Shown here: piece by piece, positions 37,435-49,186 of the stretch
Numbering within the stretch: the first letter of the stretch is position 1
Layout: every line of letters starts with the position of its first letter
Origin: Gorsachius magnificus
Taxonomy: Eukaryota; Chordata; Aves; Pelecaniformes; Ardeidae
DNA: 64,000 nt
Reading direction: 5' to 3'
Assembly (NCBI GenBank): GCA_034008185.1
Contig: CM067109.1
Location: 30,288,885-30,352,884 of the forward strand
The notes under the pieces: generated by a model
Databases searched by the model: none
Told to the model about the DNA's origin: nothing
Seen by the model: only the letters and a program-made list of their open reading frames with translations
Position numbers and translations under genes: made by a program

Positions 37435-39462
37435 CTGCTGTAACTGAAGATGGTGAATGGATTTTATTCTTTGGAGACTGAGAATTTGTGTGAGTGTGCA
37501 AGGGAAGGAACTGAAGTCAACACGGTAGGAATTTCTTCAGGACACTTCAGAAGCGCAGTCTGCTTGCTGGGAAGGCCAAGCAATGCTTTTATCACCAACA
37601 CCATTCTAGTGGTGTGACTGATCGAGGAGAAGCTGCCTAATTAGACAACCAAAAAGAAAAGTTGTAGTAAAACTGAATGATCAGCAGTTACATTTCCAAA
37701 AAATGAACAAAAAAAAAATTGCTGCAACAAAACAGGCTTTACAGTCTGCTCTGTAACTGAATAGCCTTTTTCCAAAAAATGACTGTTAACTGGCATGATC
37801 GGGACCAGATGCTTCAAGAGAAGCAAAGTAGTCATATTTTTGGCCAATTGTGCAATACAGTGTGATATGGGGAGAATTATCTTCACAATTTTATATGGGG
37901 ATCAACTTGTGTCCTGAGACATAAGGACTGATAGCTCTTACAAGGTTTATTTTAGCCTAGCACAACAGATGCTCGTGTTGTTAATACAAATGTTGACTCA
38001 ACTCGTTTTAGCTCAAAAATAATAGACTCCGTAACACCCTGTAGCAGAGAGTTCCAGAGGTGATACACTTACTTTCCCTGGCAGTTTTAAGCGTTCTCAA
38101 TTTTGAATGCTCTTTTATGTAGAGGGACTATTTAATTGAACATTCCATACCATAGAAATACATCTATCACCTTACAGTAAACCACACTGGAAAAAAAAAT
38201 GGAGAATATATACTAACCCACCATAATAAGATTGCTTAGCAAGACACTTAAGTACTACTGGTTAAATGAAACTTGTAGAGTAGGATTTAAGACAGCTAGC
38301 AAGTAGCTTTTTTTTTAACCTAGATTAGCAAAGTCTGCCTTAATCTCTTTTCATATGAAATAATCAGTGCTAGTACCTTCTGATACTTTTCTCTGAGCCA
38401 TTTCTATTATGATAAAATTACAGAGGCAGTATTTCAGGTAAGATAATTGCAATTTTTTTCTATTGTCATGGTAGGAATAGTAAGTTTTAATGATGCTGCA
38501 CATTGAGTGGGTTATCTTCTAGTATGTATCCGAAGCGATGCCTAGTTCTTCTCTTGTCCTGTCACTTTATATGAATAGCTGAAGTCGTTCCTCTGCCTCT
38601 CATTTGTCTACAGCCAGCACATGGATGAGCCTTCTGGCATTGCTAAATTATTAAGAAGCTTAGTAAAAACCTTTGTCTTGTGAAAGTAACTCTTGCTAAA
38701 TGTAATCCCCAAACTAAATATGTCAAACAGGATTGGAAATGGCTGTGGTAGTTCATGTGCTTTTTTACGTTTGTCCTCCTTGAACTCAGTCCCCCATCAT
38801 CTTCAGTGACTGGCCATGATCCCGTGTCTTCTGCTCCTATCAACACCGTACTGGGGGACTGCAGTCCTGTCAGAAAAGCAATCCTGTTTGAGAACCAAGG
38901 CGAGCATAAGGCATCCTAAGTTATGCTTTACCAGAGGCATGGGATTGCTATTTCACATTTTAACTAGCAAAACTGAGAAGTGAAACCTTCTATTGGGAGT
39001 TTTATTTCCCACTTCATTTCTTTGGTTCTTCATTGCTTCATGATCCGAGGTTGGATGCTGCTAGCCAGGATGGTAGCCATACAGTTTTGTATATTCCTGT
39101 CCCAGTATGGATTGGTCTGCAGGCTGTGAGGTGCTGCATTGTGCCAGGGAAGGCAGAGACGCTTCATAAGTATTTCTCTTTCATCGCTTATTTTGGACAG
39201 TTCTGCTTCTGCAGTCTTGGTGAACAAATCTAAGGGGGAAGGAAAGAGCTTAGAACCCCTCTGTAGTAAAAATTCTGTTTTCATGGAGGTTTTTCAGCAT
39301 TTTCTGAATTCACTATGGATTTCATTGTTGGGCTTGGCTTAAAGTATTTGCTTAAACTGTTCTGTAAGTCTGTTAAATGGTTTCATTGTCATTGCTCCAA
39401 TAGAAAGTGATCCTTTAGGATCTATTTATGACCTCGTGTAGTATTCTCACAAGCACCAGTTT

Positions 39463-39530
39463 TAAAAAAAAAAAAAAAAAAAAAGCAAAAAAAACCACAA
39501 AACCAAACCCATAAAAGGAAAAAAAAAAAT
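39463..39530. repeat. A-rich tract in the EPB41L4A 3'UTR
   Basis: A run of about 20 A, then AAAAAAACCAC-like and further A stretches to about 39530. It is not preceded by a recognisable retrotransposon, so it is a simple A-rich repeat. It would serve as an internal oligo-dT priming site. Confidence 0.85.
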
Positions 39531-39812
39531 CACTGTGGCAATGATTGTGGTGATACAGATTAATCTAGGCCATCTCCATCTTTTGGAAGACTACTGAAAT
39601 ACAACAAACTACACAAGAACTGGTTACACTGTCTGCAATGAAAGCCACTCCTTCTTTCTTCAAGAAGGTGTTCCAAGCTGGAGCATTATGCACCTGCTTG
39701 TAGTTTGTTGCTTTCTAAATCATTACCATTATTTTGCATTCCTTACTCAGGCACAGGCAAGTAGAACATATCTGCTACTTTAGGAGGATTTGTGTTATTA
39801 TTTGAGAAATAC

Positions 39813-39820
39813 TGTACATA
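39813..39820 (+). promoter_or_regulatory. Pumilio recognition element in 3'UTR (TGTACATA)
   Basis: TGTACATA matches the Pumilio (PUM1/2) consensus UGUANAUA exactly and lies in the likely 3'UTR of EPB41L4A. It would confer mRNA repression or decay if bound. An 8-mer can occur by chance in 3.5 kb, so this is suggestive only. Confidence 0.35.
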
Positions 39821-40923
39821 GTGTCCATATCTTGCCAATCCTCAAATATTGATCAAGAAGAAAATGACTTGTAAGGTTTATATCCAACCTGATGTTTTCC
39901 TCTATGTTGTTATCTGCCTGTGGGCTTTTGTGTATTATTGCTGGACACTATCAGTCAAGTGTGTGGTATTTTAACTTACCCCACTACATCAGAAAACAGG
40001 CTTCTATCTAGTCCAATAGTGATAGGTTTCAGTTCTCAAGTCACGGGAGAGTTGTTTCATAATTAAACCAACTTTTTTGCATTTAAAAGAGAAGTTTAGA
40101 GAGCATTAGTGATCTCCTCTCCACATCTAGGAAGCAAGTTTTAGCAAATCTAACGCTCGGTCTGGGGCACTACAATACAGTTTTGTATTTGGAAAAGAAA
40201 GACTAAGCTAACACCTGTATCACGTTAAATATCAGTGCAAGGCAAAATTTGGACAAGGATGCCACTGTCAGCTGATAGTACAGAAAAAGAAACAACTTCT
40301 ATATACGTGAGCCTCCTTTCCCCCCAAGCTTCTTTTCCTCAGGCAGTTGAGGAAAGGCATCTTTTCTTGTGATCTTGTTATTTTTGTGTGAGAGATACCT
40401 ACAAGTGATGGGTGGCTGAAAGCACTTGTGGTGCCACAGCTGTGCTCTGTAGCCCTCCGCCAGCCCTGCCTGTGATGGCTGGCCTTCTGCAACCCTGCCC
40501 TACGTCTTGCCCTTCCCACTGCTGCTACCCCTTCCCTGGCTTTCTTGGGGCTTGCACTGCCTAGAGGCTGTTCTGTTTTCAGGTCTGGAGTTTGGATGTC
40601 AGTCCAAAATGCCTGTTTCCCCTGAGGAGTCAGGCAAAAAGACAGGAGATGTATAACCCTGTCAGGCAAAGTTTTCCCTGGGCTTGGATGCCATACAGAC
40701 CTGTCCTCATGTGGACAAAGGACTGATGTTTAAGACATTCTCATCCTAATTCTGCTTCTAGTCTGCTGAACTGATCTCAGGCCAACAATTTCAACTTTGT
40801 GCCTCTGCGTTTAGCTCTTCAGACTTCTCCAAGTGCTAAGAATAGGTAAGTTACGGAACTCTCTCACTAAATAGCAACACCTATGACACAGGTATACCTC
40901 TTTGCAAAACATGTATTTTATAC

Positions 40924-40929
40924 AATAAA
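40924..40929 (+). terminator. AATAAA polyadenylation signal, candidate for EPB41L4A
   Basis: A perfect AATAAA hexamer, the first canonical one I found downstream of the EPB41L4A stop codon. The following 20 to 40 bases contain CA-rich and then TG-containing sequence. The alternative is the ATTAAA variant near 40063. Confidence 0.5.
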
Positions 40930-40945
40930 GAGGGCTTGCTAACCA

Positions 40946-43564
40946 CACCACCAAAGCATTTCTGTGTATCTCATATTGGTCCCCTTGCTTAGTAGCTGGT
41001 TTCTTTCATTAGGAGCTAGCCTGGACCTGGAGCTTTTTTTTCTACACTGCATTTACCATCAATATCCTTAACCTTGCAACTCGTGTTCTAATAGAGCTCA
41101 TTATATTGAAGATGTTGGTTGGGGGGGTGGGAAATCACTACCATTAAGTTGCCAAATCAATCATCTTTACACAGGTGAATAATGAACTGAACAGATAGCA
41201 CATTTTCTTTTGGGAAAGCCTGTTTAATTCAAAGCTCCCTAGAAAGATGTTTGAAAACAACATACATAAACATATCAATGTGATGCGTATGTTCTGTGTA
41301 CATTAAGTATTCATGAAGCAACTGTGTGCTTTATTTTAAATTGAGTTTGATAGATGGCTGTGTCAATACTTGTGTCCAGGTTATTTAAAAGTCAAGTAAA
41401 ACTTGAATTTTTAGGGCATTCCATGGTTGCCTGTGTGTCTTATTTACATTACACAAAGGAGCAAAACCTTCAGAAACACAGATTCAGCTGACACCACCAT
41501 CTGGTAAAAACAGGTGTAGTACCAATTAAAATCCACTTGAGGATACAGTATTTTTCCTGGTAGCGGAAAGTTGTCAGCGTGTGTTTTATCCTTCCAGTAC
41601 ATACCCATACCAGTTTCCTTTCTTACCTAAAATGCACCAGAATACAACAGCAGACTACATAAGCTGTCAAACCAAATGTACAGATGCAGAGCGAGTGTGG
41701 CAGACACTCCTTCATGTGCCCATTTTAATTTCTCTCCTGTATTTGTCTCCTTGATAGAGGTTGTGATGGGTTGACCTTGGCTCTGAACAGCGGGTGCCCA
41801 CCAAACTGCTTTATCACTCCACTCCTCAGCAGACAGCAAGATAGAAAAACACCTCATGGGATGTTGGAGAGACAGCCTTGATGCAGTAGCTGTAACACCT
41901 GTGTGTTATCAACACCTTTCTAGCTACCAACACAAAGCACAGCCCTCTGAGGGCTGCTACAGCGAAAATTAACTCTGTCTCAGCCAAACCCAATACAAGA
42001 GTGAAGAAAACCACTGCCCTTCCAGAGGGTCACAATTTAAATTATACACCTTACTCCCTGTGAAGATCTCAAAAATAGCTAGGACTATGCAGTTAATTCC
42101 TCAAAGAGGATATCAGAATGTACTTGACATTGTTCATAAAATACTTAAATTTACAAGTGAGCCCCTTTGCTAGGCGAAAGAGGTAACAGAGTTACATTCA
42201 AGAATGCCCTCACAGGTCACCCGCTGATACAGACTGTTTCCATTTAATAGAGCTAGCCCTAGTCAACTCAGATGCAGCGCGCTAAGAGTTGAAGCATTTG
42301 GCACAAGCCCGTTTTCTTCCTGTGCACACCTTTCATGAGTTCCGATTTGCAACCTTTACTACTGAGCTCTCTTCCATGGAGCGCTGGAGGCAAGTAACAG
42401 AAAGGAGGGTTGGTGCGACACTAACCTAGTGCAGATCTTGATCCCCTAGACCACCTCAGAAATCTCCTTTCTACTTTTTAATACTATGAGGTTCAACAGT
42501 CCGTCAGACATTGTGTTCTTGCAAAACAGAGGGGGGGGGGAGGGGAGCAGGGGGGAAAGTCTGGAGGTTTTTTTTTTAAGGGTACAGTCCAGTTAGCCAT
42601 TCATAAAAAGTAAAAGGCAGTCCTAATGCTTAACACCATACTTAATGTTTATCAGTATTACTGTGTTAGAAATTGGCAACCCTTACACTCACCTACTCCT
42701 CCCTCTACCTCACTTTTCCTTTGTTCCACCACACTATGAACAGGTACCACACACTGAAGCTCAAGATTCTACCATTTTTCTTGTTGAAAGGGAATTAACA
42801 TTTTAGACAGCCATCATTAAAACCTGGCACTAGCTGTTGCTCTCAAGAGTTTTTTTGTTTTTAAAAAAAGTCTTAAAAGCTACTCCTGCCAGTCTTGCAC
42901 TTTAAGAACAAAGACTCATGAGCAAAACTCCTGAACAGATGGTATCTTTAGGGAATATAATCCCTACCAGAAACCCTAAGCTTTCAAGTGCATCCAATTA
43001 CATGTTGGATCACTAAAAATTAATTACTCGTCTAAACCTCCTTCCCTCTTGACAAACCAAAACTAACTTATGCTTAGACTTTGCATTAGTAATTTGCAAA
43101 CATTCAGTACTGAAAAGTCAGACATTGCAAGATGCTTAATTTCAGCATTTGCTCTTCTGATAAAATCGATTTATGTTAAGTCTTACTGAAAAAACAAGCA
43201 GGAATTCCAGTTGTTATCCCTACAGTATTTCATGCTACTTCAAGTTTAGTTGAAGTACATGCAGCTGATCAAGGTAATAATAAACCAAGCTTGCAGTTTT
43301 CCATCTTGGAGAAATACCTTTCCTGGTGTTTTTAAACCCATGTTTGCTGAATTTTAATTTCTAGTTTTCCTCACCACAATATAAATCTCAATTAACCCAA
43401 TCTCCAAGTGCTACCACAGCTTCAGTGATCACCTCCCATCCACTTAATAGCTCCCAGGTTTTATTTAGTCCAAAGGGGTGAATCAGTAACCCAAAAACAA
43501 CATAGAGAAACTCAGAACCATCAAACAGAAGCAAATGCTATTATAGCTTTGGAAAGATAGAAAT
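40946..43564. other. Intergenic stretch between two convergent transcripts
   Basis: No exon, CR1 or RNA gene recognised. It contains a G-rich run near 42530-42555 and short chance ORFs (for example minus 41627-41857). Part may be an extended 3'UTR of either neighbour. Confidence 0.6.
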
Positions 43565-43756
43565 TCTGAGAATAGAAACATGAATCTTTATTTTTTGTCT
43601 ACATAAACATTATCAGGCACTGCCCTAGTACAGTTAAAAGCACCTTGTGTTACTCTATGCAGGCTTAATCGTCCATCTTCTTAACAGTTTTTTGTTTGTT
43701 ATGGAGTAGTCTTGCATAGATTGCCACTGGTCTCGGGCTGGTTTTAACAATTCTTC
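43565..43756 (-). other. Candidate terminal exon of an unidentified minus-strand transcript
   Basis: The minus-strand acceptor is strong (tatttacttttttccctag) and the exon is entered at 43756. An AATAAA on the minus strand lies at 43592-43587, 73 bases beyond the TAA at 43667-43665, giving a compact terminal exon. All three frames are open for 90 bases or more, so the coding frame is ambiguous. One frame reads RIVKTSPRPVAIYARLL, then HNKQKTVKKMDD and stop. I do not recognise the product; it may be non-coding. Confidence 0.4.
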
Positions 43757-44354
43757 CTAGGGAAAAAAGTAAATACGATGTGAGATTGGACACACATAGC
43801 ACACAGCTGTTTTCAGTGACATCTTCCAGATCCATGAGACCAGTACAAAGTTACAAGGACCATCTTCCCCCTCATCCCTCTGGAAAAAAGTCAAAAGCTA
43901 AAAATCTGCAAATCTAATTTTTAAGGAGCCTACATGCAAGAGAGGCTCTTTACCAATCTCAGCAAGATTCCAGATCCTAACTGCAAGTTGGTGACAGTAG
44001 TAACACTTTGTAGCTGGTAGGAATCAATAGAAAGTTTTGTAGTAGGAACTTATGCAGACATATTTCTTTGCATTATACAACAGTTTAAGAGAATAGTAAG
44101 CTGATGATAAGACGAGATTTATTAATTTCATGTTGAAAAACAAGTAGCAGCCCTGTTAGATACATTCCTCTTAACGGATTACATGCATTTCTGTTTTTAT
44201 ATGAACCTGTCAAGACACTGGGAAGAGGGCCCATTCTTCAGCCTTGCAGAAACCGCCAGTGCCTAACGTGCTGAAGGTCTGGGATGGATTTTACTAGGTA
44301 ATTTTCTGATTCTAGCATTTTCAAGGGTATTGTGACAAACTTGAAGGAATTATC

Positions 44355-44683
44355 TAAAAGAAGGCTGTAGCAAGGTGTGTGTCCGTCTTTTCTCCGAAGT
44401 AATAAATGACAGTATGAGACAAAATGGCCTGAAGTTGCACCAGAGGAGCTTTAAATTGGACATTAGGAAAAAATTCTTTACCAAAAGGGTTGTCAAGCAT
44501 TGGAAAGGGCTGCCCAGGGAAGCAGTTCAGTCACCATCCCTGGAGGTATTTAAAGGACATGTAGATGTGGTGCTTAGAGACATGGTTTAGCGGTGGACTT
44601 GGCAGTGTTAGGTTAATGGTTGGACTTGATGATCTTAAAGGTCTTTGCCAATCTAAATGATTCTATGATTCTATAGTTCTATG
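44355..44683 (+). mobile_element. CR1 3'-end fragment (sense)
   Basis: It contains the last 71 codons of RT in one open frame (44375-44590; [16 protein letters not shown] ... [16 protein letters not shown]), then the untranslated 3' tail ending in ATGATTCTATGATTCTATAG. It lies inside the first-half intron of the candidate minus-strand transcript. Confidence 0.93.
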
Positions 44684-47135
44684 TTGCCTTTGTGAGCAGC
44701 TGCCAAATAATGTTTTCTCAGAGCTACAAACACGCTTACACTACTACAGAAGAGAAATATAGATTGTATTTACAGTATTATCAATTTCTAGCACAGTGAA
44801 AAAAAAAAAATAAAAAAAAGGAGGCAACAAAATTTTTTATCGCTCAAAAGCCTGAAAAATCCTAAAGGCTTATTTATTAATGGGTGCCAATTGCCATCCC
44901 AATTCTTCATGAAACTTCTCCCTAACTTTTATCTCTTCCAAGTTCTGTTGAACAACATTTATGGTTCTTCCCTGGAAATATCACTGCGCAGCACTGTGTC
45001 TCAGCACCCTCCTCTTCACTATGTCTCTAGGAGAGCTGGATGCATCAGTGAAAGAACAAAAACAAGAACACAAACAGATATGCAAAAGATACTTTTGGCT
45101 CTTTTTGTGTCCTGGAATGTAGCTCTCACATAATGAGGTTTAAATGAGGCATAATTGCACAAAACATGTGAGCAGGACATCTTTTACTGGTTTTCTACTC
45201 CATTCAATCTACCCTTCATCACTGCTATACTTTCTTGTTTGAGCAACTGGCCTGTTCACAGTCATAAAAAGTCAGCTGCTGCTGCTAAAAAACCTCCAGC
45301 ATTTTTTTCTTTCACTAAGTATTCAACACTGCACAAAGTATTCAACAGGAACACCACTCTCTAGCATGTGGTGTAATATTGTGACCCTTTCTAATTTACA
45401 AGACAATCAGTCAGTTCTTGGGCTTAATTTGAAACTTAAGTTTGCACTCTGAATTTCACCATCGCTTTAGTCTCTATACATTTAGAGCAGGCTGTCCAGT
45501 AGTTTACTCAGTATCGCTTACATCCCCTGAAATGCAGGTAAGTTACCATTATGACTTCTTAGAACTGGATCATTCTTGTATCACATTTCCAGTATTGACC
45601 AAGAAGTTTCTAGCTTCAAAGACTTGGATTCCTTGTCATACCCTTGTGTGCACAAGTTATACAAACCACAGTTTCAGCACTGAATAAATCTTTCATAATA
45701 CATGCAATTTTTACTAATGCCTTGTTTCTATCACTGAATTTCATGCTGACTGGCACTACTCAACTTTTCAATAGTCTTGGCTTTTCCAAGACTTTACAGT
45801 GAAACTGTATTTTGCATATAAGGTTCTGAGCTTTGATGTTTTGCCAGTCTTTGAAGATTTTTCAGTCCTTGTATTCTGAACTGCTCCATAGTATCACCCC
45901 CAAAAACCAAACATGGAAAAGCAAGACTCCTCTTGGACATGCTGGCAGCCACGCACTGCTTTTAATAAGCCACTCACACCAAGCTTTTTACCTTAGGGTG
46001 TCCACTTTGCTTGTTGATGAGAACAGTCACCAGGCCCGTCTCACTCTGTTTCAATTCTAATTTCTGCTCTAAAGTTATTCTGCTGAACTTTTGCTTCAAC
46101 AGAAAGTCTGCTTCATTTTAAGACAAGGCTGAAGGACACAGCTTCACAGGAAGTTATTGTCACTCACCTCATGAAGAAAGCTGCAGGACAGCTAGGCCAT
46201 CAGTACTTTGTAACTTTTTTCCTACATGCCCCTCTCATGCTCAGAGGCTTTCACCGCATAGGGTTATCTCTGTGAGCTTCTGAACTTCCAGCTGAACACA
46301 GCAGAGCTCTATAAGAAGCGTTCATAGCGTTAGGCATTCCGGTAGGAACAGATCCCACAATCCCTCAGGTAAGAGCCACCGCTGCAGGCAGCATTAAAGT
46401 ATACTTTACATTTGCAAAAGGCATCAAGGAAAGACTGTGCTGTGTACAGCAAAAGAGCAGAATACGCTATCATCCAATACCAAATAGTTGTACAGAGGGA
46501 ATCTTTGTACCTTTCTGACACTAGACATAAATAACAAATAGGCAAATGCACAAAAGCAAACCACATTTTTTTCCACATTAAAGAAGATTTTCATCTTTTC
46601 TGCAGCTGAGTATTCTGAAGCTGCAGGTATCTTTTTGCAACAGAAAAACCAGAGGCCTCTGCAGGAGTCTGAAATGTTATGTACTAATTACTTGCAGCAC
46701 AGATGTAAGAAGTTATGGTAGACAGGACAGCTAAACAACGCTAAAAGTGGTCATTACAATTTTAGTTTTTCCTCTTCTAATAACTGCCAGATTCTTCATT
46801 TAAGAAGACCGAAGCATAAAATCTACTATGTAGCTGCTCATCCATACAATTTCTACAGATTTTTTTTTTTTTGTCCTTGCAAAAACAGGGAGGAGAACGG
46901 TAGATAACCAGCTCCTTAAACAGTTTGAGCAAGAATTCCTGTTTGCCTTTTTTGACACCACATTCATTCTGGACAGGAATGAATGGGCAACACAAAGGCA
47001 AAAATTTAAATATTAGAACTGTCAAATTAATAGCGTAAGAAAAAGATCAATTCGTCAATAGGCAAATACTTAAAAATTCACAAGTAAATAACGTTTTATG
47101 CATAGCAAGCATTTAATAAGAAAAGCCAAGCACAC
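44684..47135. other. Probable intron of the candidate minus-strand transcript
   Basis: AT-rich with chance ORFs on both strands. Isolated splice-like sites occur (minus CATGAG/gtgagt near 46170; plus ATGCAG/gtaagt near 45540), but neither has a convincing partner site or coding homology. A minus-strand stretch near 46920-46980 (ECGVKKGKQEFLL) has an acceptor-like tract but no recognised family. Confidence 0.4.
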
Positions 47136-47206
47136 CATCCTCTTGGGACATCTTGTGGTCATGTTGGTGCTTGCATAGGCCATCGACAGACTTCCATTGC
47201 TTTCAA
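47136..47206 (-). other. Candidate internal exon of the minus-strand transcript
   Basis: 71 nt. The acceptor has an excellent pyrimidine tract (a run of 13 T, then cag) at 47207; the possible donor GGATG/gtgtgc is weak. It holds several ATGs. The last, at 47151, starts MSQED plus one base, and this frame continues without a stop into the terminal exon at 43756. Upstream ATGs in other frames count against efficient use. Identity unknown. Confidence 0.3.
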
Positions 47207-47849
47207 CTGAAAAAAAAAAAAAGGGGGGAAAACACACTTTCACTTGGAAGAGTGACTGAAATACATGAAGGAGCCTAACAAGAAATACTTGAAACAATTG
47301 CCCAATTTCAAATAACAGTCAGCAGACTCTATACCCCCCACCCCGAAAAAAAAAGCCCGTCATCCCTATTAGCACATTTTAAGGGCTGCTCTAATACACA
47401 AGGTCCCGTGGCCTGACACAGCAACCAGGAATTATGCAGAAACCCACCAATTTCTCAGAAAGCCAGGCACAGGTGACTGCGTATTCCAGCACCACTCCTC
47501 CTCTTTTCCACGTTACTGGAGAAGTGTTCCTTTAAATTGGGTGGTCCTTCTGTTGAGGGACACGGTACATTTGGGACTATGCAGTACTGGCCGCGTGGCA
47601 AAACCCCGCCCAAAAAGAGTTCAACGTAAACCAACCGTGTAAGTAAACCAGAAAACTCACGCTTCCAAAAGGTGAGCGTTTGGAGGGTTCTCCCAAGCAG
47701 CAACTGGGAAGCCTATACAGGCATCTTCAAAACGAGAAACTGCAGAGGATGCGGGGCTACCGCTTCACTCAGCGAGCCCTTTCCCTCAGGGAGGATTAAT
47801 GGGGGGATGGGGGGGGGAGAGACGTGGAGAAGGAACGGCCGGTCGCGTG

Positions 47850-48830
47850 CTACGGCGCCTCCCCTCACAAACCGCCACTCCAGCCCCGGCCAAGGCCTCC
47901 CACCCCACGCTCTGCCGTCTCCCGCGGCGGGGAGGGCAGCACTAGCCTTTCGGGGAGGGCGCTTCAAGGTCCCCCGCCGCCGCCCCCTCCCATTACCGGC
48001 TCGGACCGCCGCGGACCGCCGCGAGCCTGGCCTACCTCTTCAGCGAGCGCCCATGCCCGGTCAGCCGCCGCCAGCAGAGAGCGGTCGGGCTCAGGGCCGT
48101 TAAGGTGCCTGGGTTCCTTCCGGCGCCCCGGCGGGCAACACCCCCCGCCCAGCCACGGGCGGGCTGGGGCTGGGGCTGGCCCCGGCCCCGCCCCGGCCCG
48201 CCCCGCGCGCCCCGGCCCCCGCCCACCAGCCACCACGCGCGCCGAGGAAAAGACCAGCACCCCCCGCTGCTCCCAGAGTGCCTCAAGAGGGGCGAACCAA
48301 TATTCCCGCAAGGGGGGGGGGGGGGAACACGCCGTGCGCCAGCTCCTCCCGCAGCGCAGAGGTCGCGTACCGGGTCTTCCACAGCCGCGAGGCGGCAGCC
48401 TCCGTTCCGTCAGCGGGCGGACTCCCGAGCAGGTGAATCCGCCGGCAGTAAGGCGGCGAGGTCTGGCGCAACACCACCCCATGCCACCTGCGCCAACACG
48501 GCGATGGAGGCACCCCGGCGAGGGGGGGGGGGGGCAACCCCCCCCTCTGGCCCCCCCCCACTCCGCCCCCCCCCCCCCCCCCCCCCCCCGGTGCCCTCCC
48601 CCTCCCCCCGGCCCTCGCAGATTTCCCTTCCCAGGCAGCTGGGGCTGTGTTTCTGTAGTAGCTCTCCTGTGGAAGGTGGCGGGGTTCGCAGACAACTGCG
48701 CGTAAGCGTCCGGCCCTCTTGCATCACTCCCTTGCGCTGGTACCCGTAGCGCCCCGCTGCTGGCTCCCCAGGCGCCCCTGCACAGTCACCGGCCTCGGTG
48801 CGGGCGGGCAACGGCAGCAACAGGCCTGGG
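47850..48830. promoter_or_regulatory. CpG island, likely promoter
   Basis: About 1 kb of very GC-rich DNA with dense CpG, unlike everything around it, and with no TATA box obvious. It contains homopolymer runs of G (about 48311-48324 and 48522-48533) and a C run of about 25 (about 48566-48590). The long open frames on both strands here are composition artefacts. It probably drives the minus-strand transcript at 43.6-48.1 kb, possibly also a divergent plus-strand transcript. Confidence 0.8.
48036..48110 (-). other. Candidate first exon (5'UTR) of the minus-strand transcript
   Basis: The minus-strand donor GAAGAG/gtaggc lies inside the CpG island. The only nearby ATG (GGGCATGGGC) opens a four-codon frame that stops, so the exon would be untranslated. 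The upstream boundary (transcription start) is not defined and 48110 is only a placeholder within the island. Confidence 0.3.
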
Positions 48831-49186
48831 CACGTCAGGCGTGCATGCGGGCAGAGGCTCAGTGCTGAGCGCAGAATTTCCGGATTCCCTGGCCCTGTGA
48901 GCGGAGGCTGTACATACATCTTTGAAAGATCGTGAGAAGGGGGGAATAGAGCAGTCACATACACCAGGAAGATGAGCCTGGTTCAGCCTGTCTGGAGAAA
49001 AGCTGAACAAGGCTAGTACCAGCTGTAGGGAAACCTGAGATCCGTACAGCTCTCCTGTCTGCCTTTCTTGTTCTTCTTACAGCTGCTCTGGCCTGTTTAC
49101 TGCTTCTAGCTCCTCCTCACCTGGGAATAGCAGAGAGAGTGGTTACGTCTGATGTTGAGTTGCAAAGTCACTTACATTGTATGAGG
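48831..49186. other. Unique sequence between CpG island and CR1 copy A
   Basis: GC content falls back to the regional level. No gene or repeat seen. Confidence 0.6.

Larger units (their letters stand above)
7198..40945 (+). other. EPB41L4A: EPB41L4A gene, 3' half (11 coding exons plus 3'UTR)
   Basis: Gene-level entry. EPB41L4A is a FERM-domain protein of the band 4.1 superfamily; family members link membrane proteins to the cortical cytoskeleton, and this one has been reported as a beta-catenin/Tcf-responsive gene. Only the region after the FERM domain is here. It is about 320 residues long, with no membrane segment or signal peptide, low complexity, rich in Ser, Arg, Asn and Gln, with RS-type runs (RRRSRSRC, RHRSRSRSP) and one likely helical stretch (EELWKHIQ ... 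SEEQLKEI). Eleven exons join through canonical GT-AG introns with no frameshift or internal stop. Diagnostic matches to the mammalian protein, recalled from memory, include [61 protein letters not shown] and KTDLVPPLPVTRSSDA. FERM exons were not found in the window. The gene appears intact and functional. Confidence 0.93.
37435..40945 (+). other. EPB41L4A: EPB41L4A 3'UTR (probable extent)
   Basis: About 3.5 kb after the stop without a plausible exon or CR1. It contains a 20-plus-base A run near 39463-39484 followed by further A-rich sequence to about 39530, a Pumilio-type octamer at 39813-39820, an ATTAAA variant near 40063 and a canonical AATAAA at 40924-40929. I chose 40945 as the likely cleavage region after that signal. 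Shorter isoforms may end earlier. Extent is inferred, not shown. Confidence 0.55.

Noticed and set aside
45442..45541. Plus-strand exon candidate ending in ATGCAG/gtaagt
   Set aside because: The donor is good, but no acceptor stands out, the peptide is unrecognised, and no neighbouring plus-strand exons were found.
46160..46190. Minus-strand donor CATGAG/gtgagt
   Set aside because: Nearest acceptors would give an exon of only 13 to 24 nt with no coding support.
47824..48705. 293-codon plus-strand ORF and 243-codon minus-strand ORF in the CpG island
   Set aside because: Both are almost entirely Pro/Gly/Arg/Ala and overlap each other on opposite strands, as expected of GC-rich DNA poor in stop codons. 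Neither has a recognised domain.
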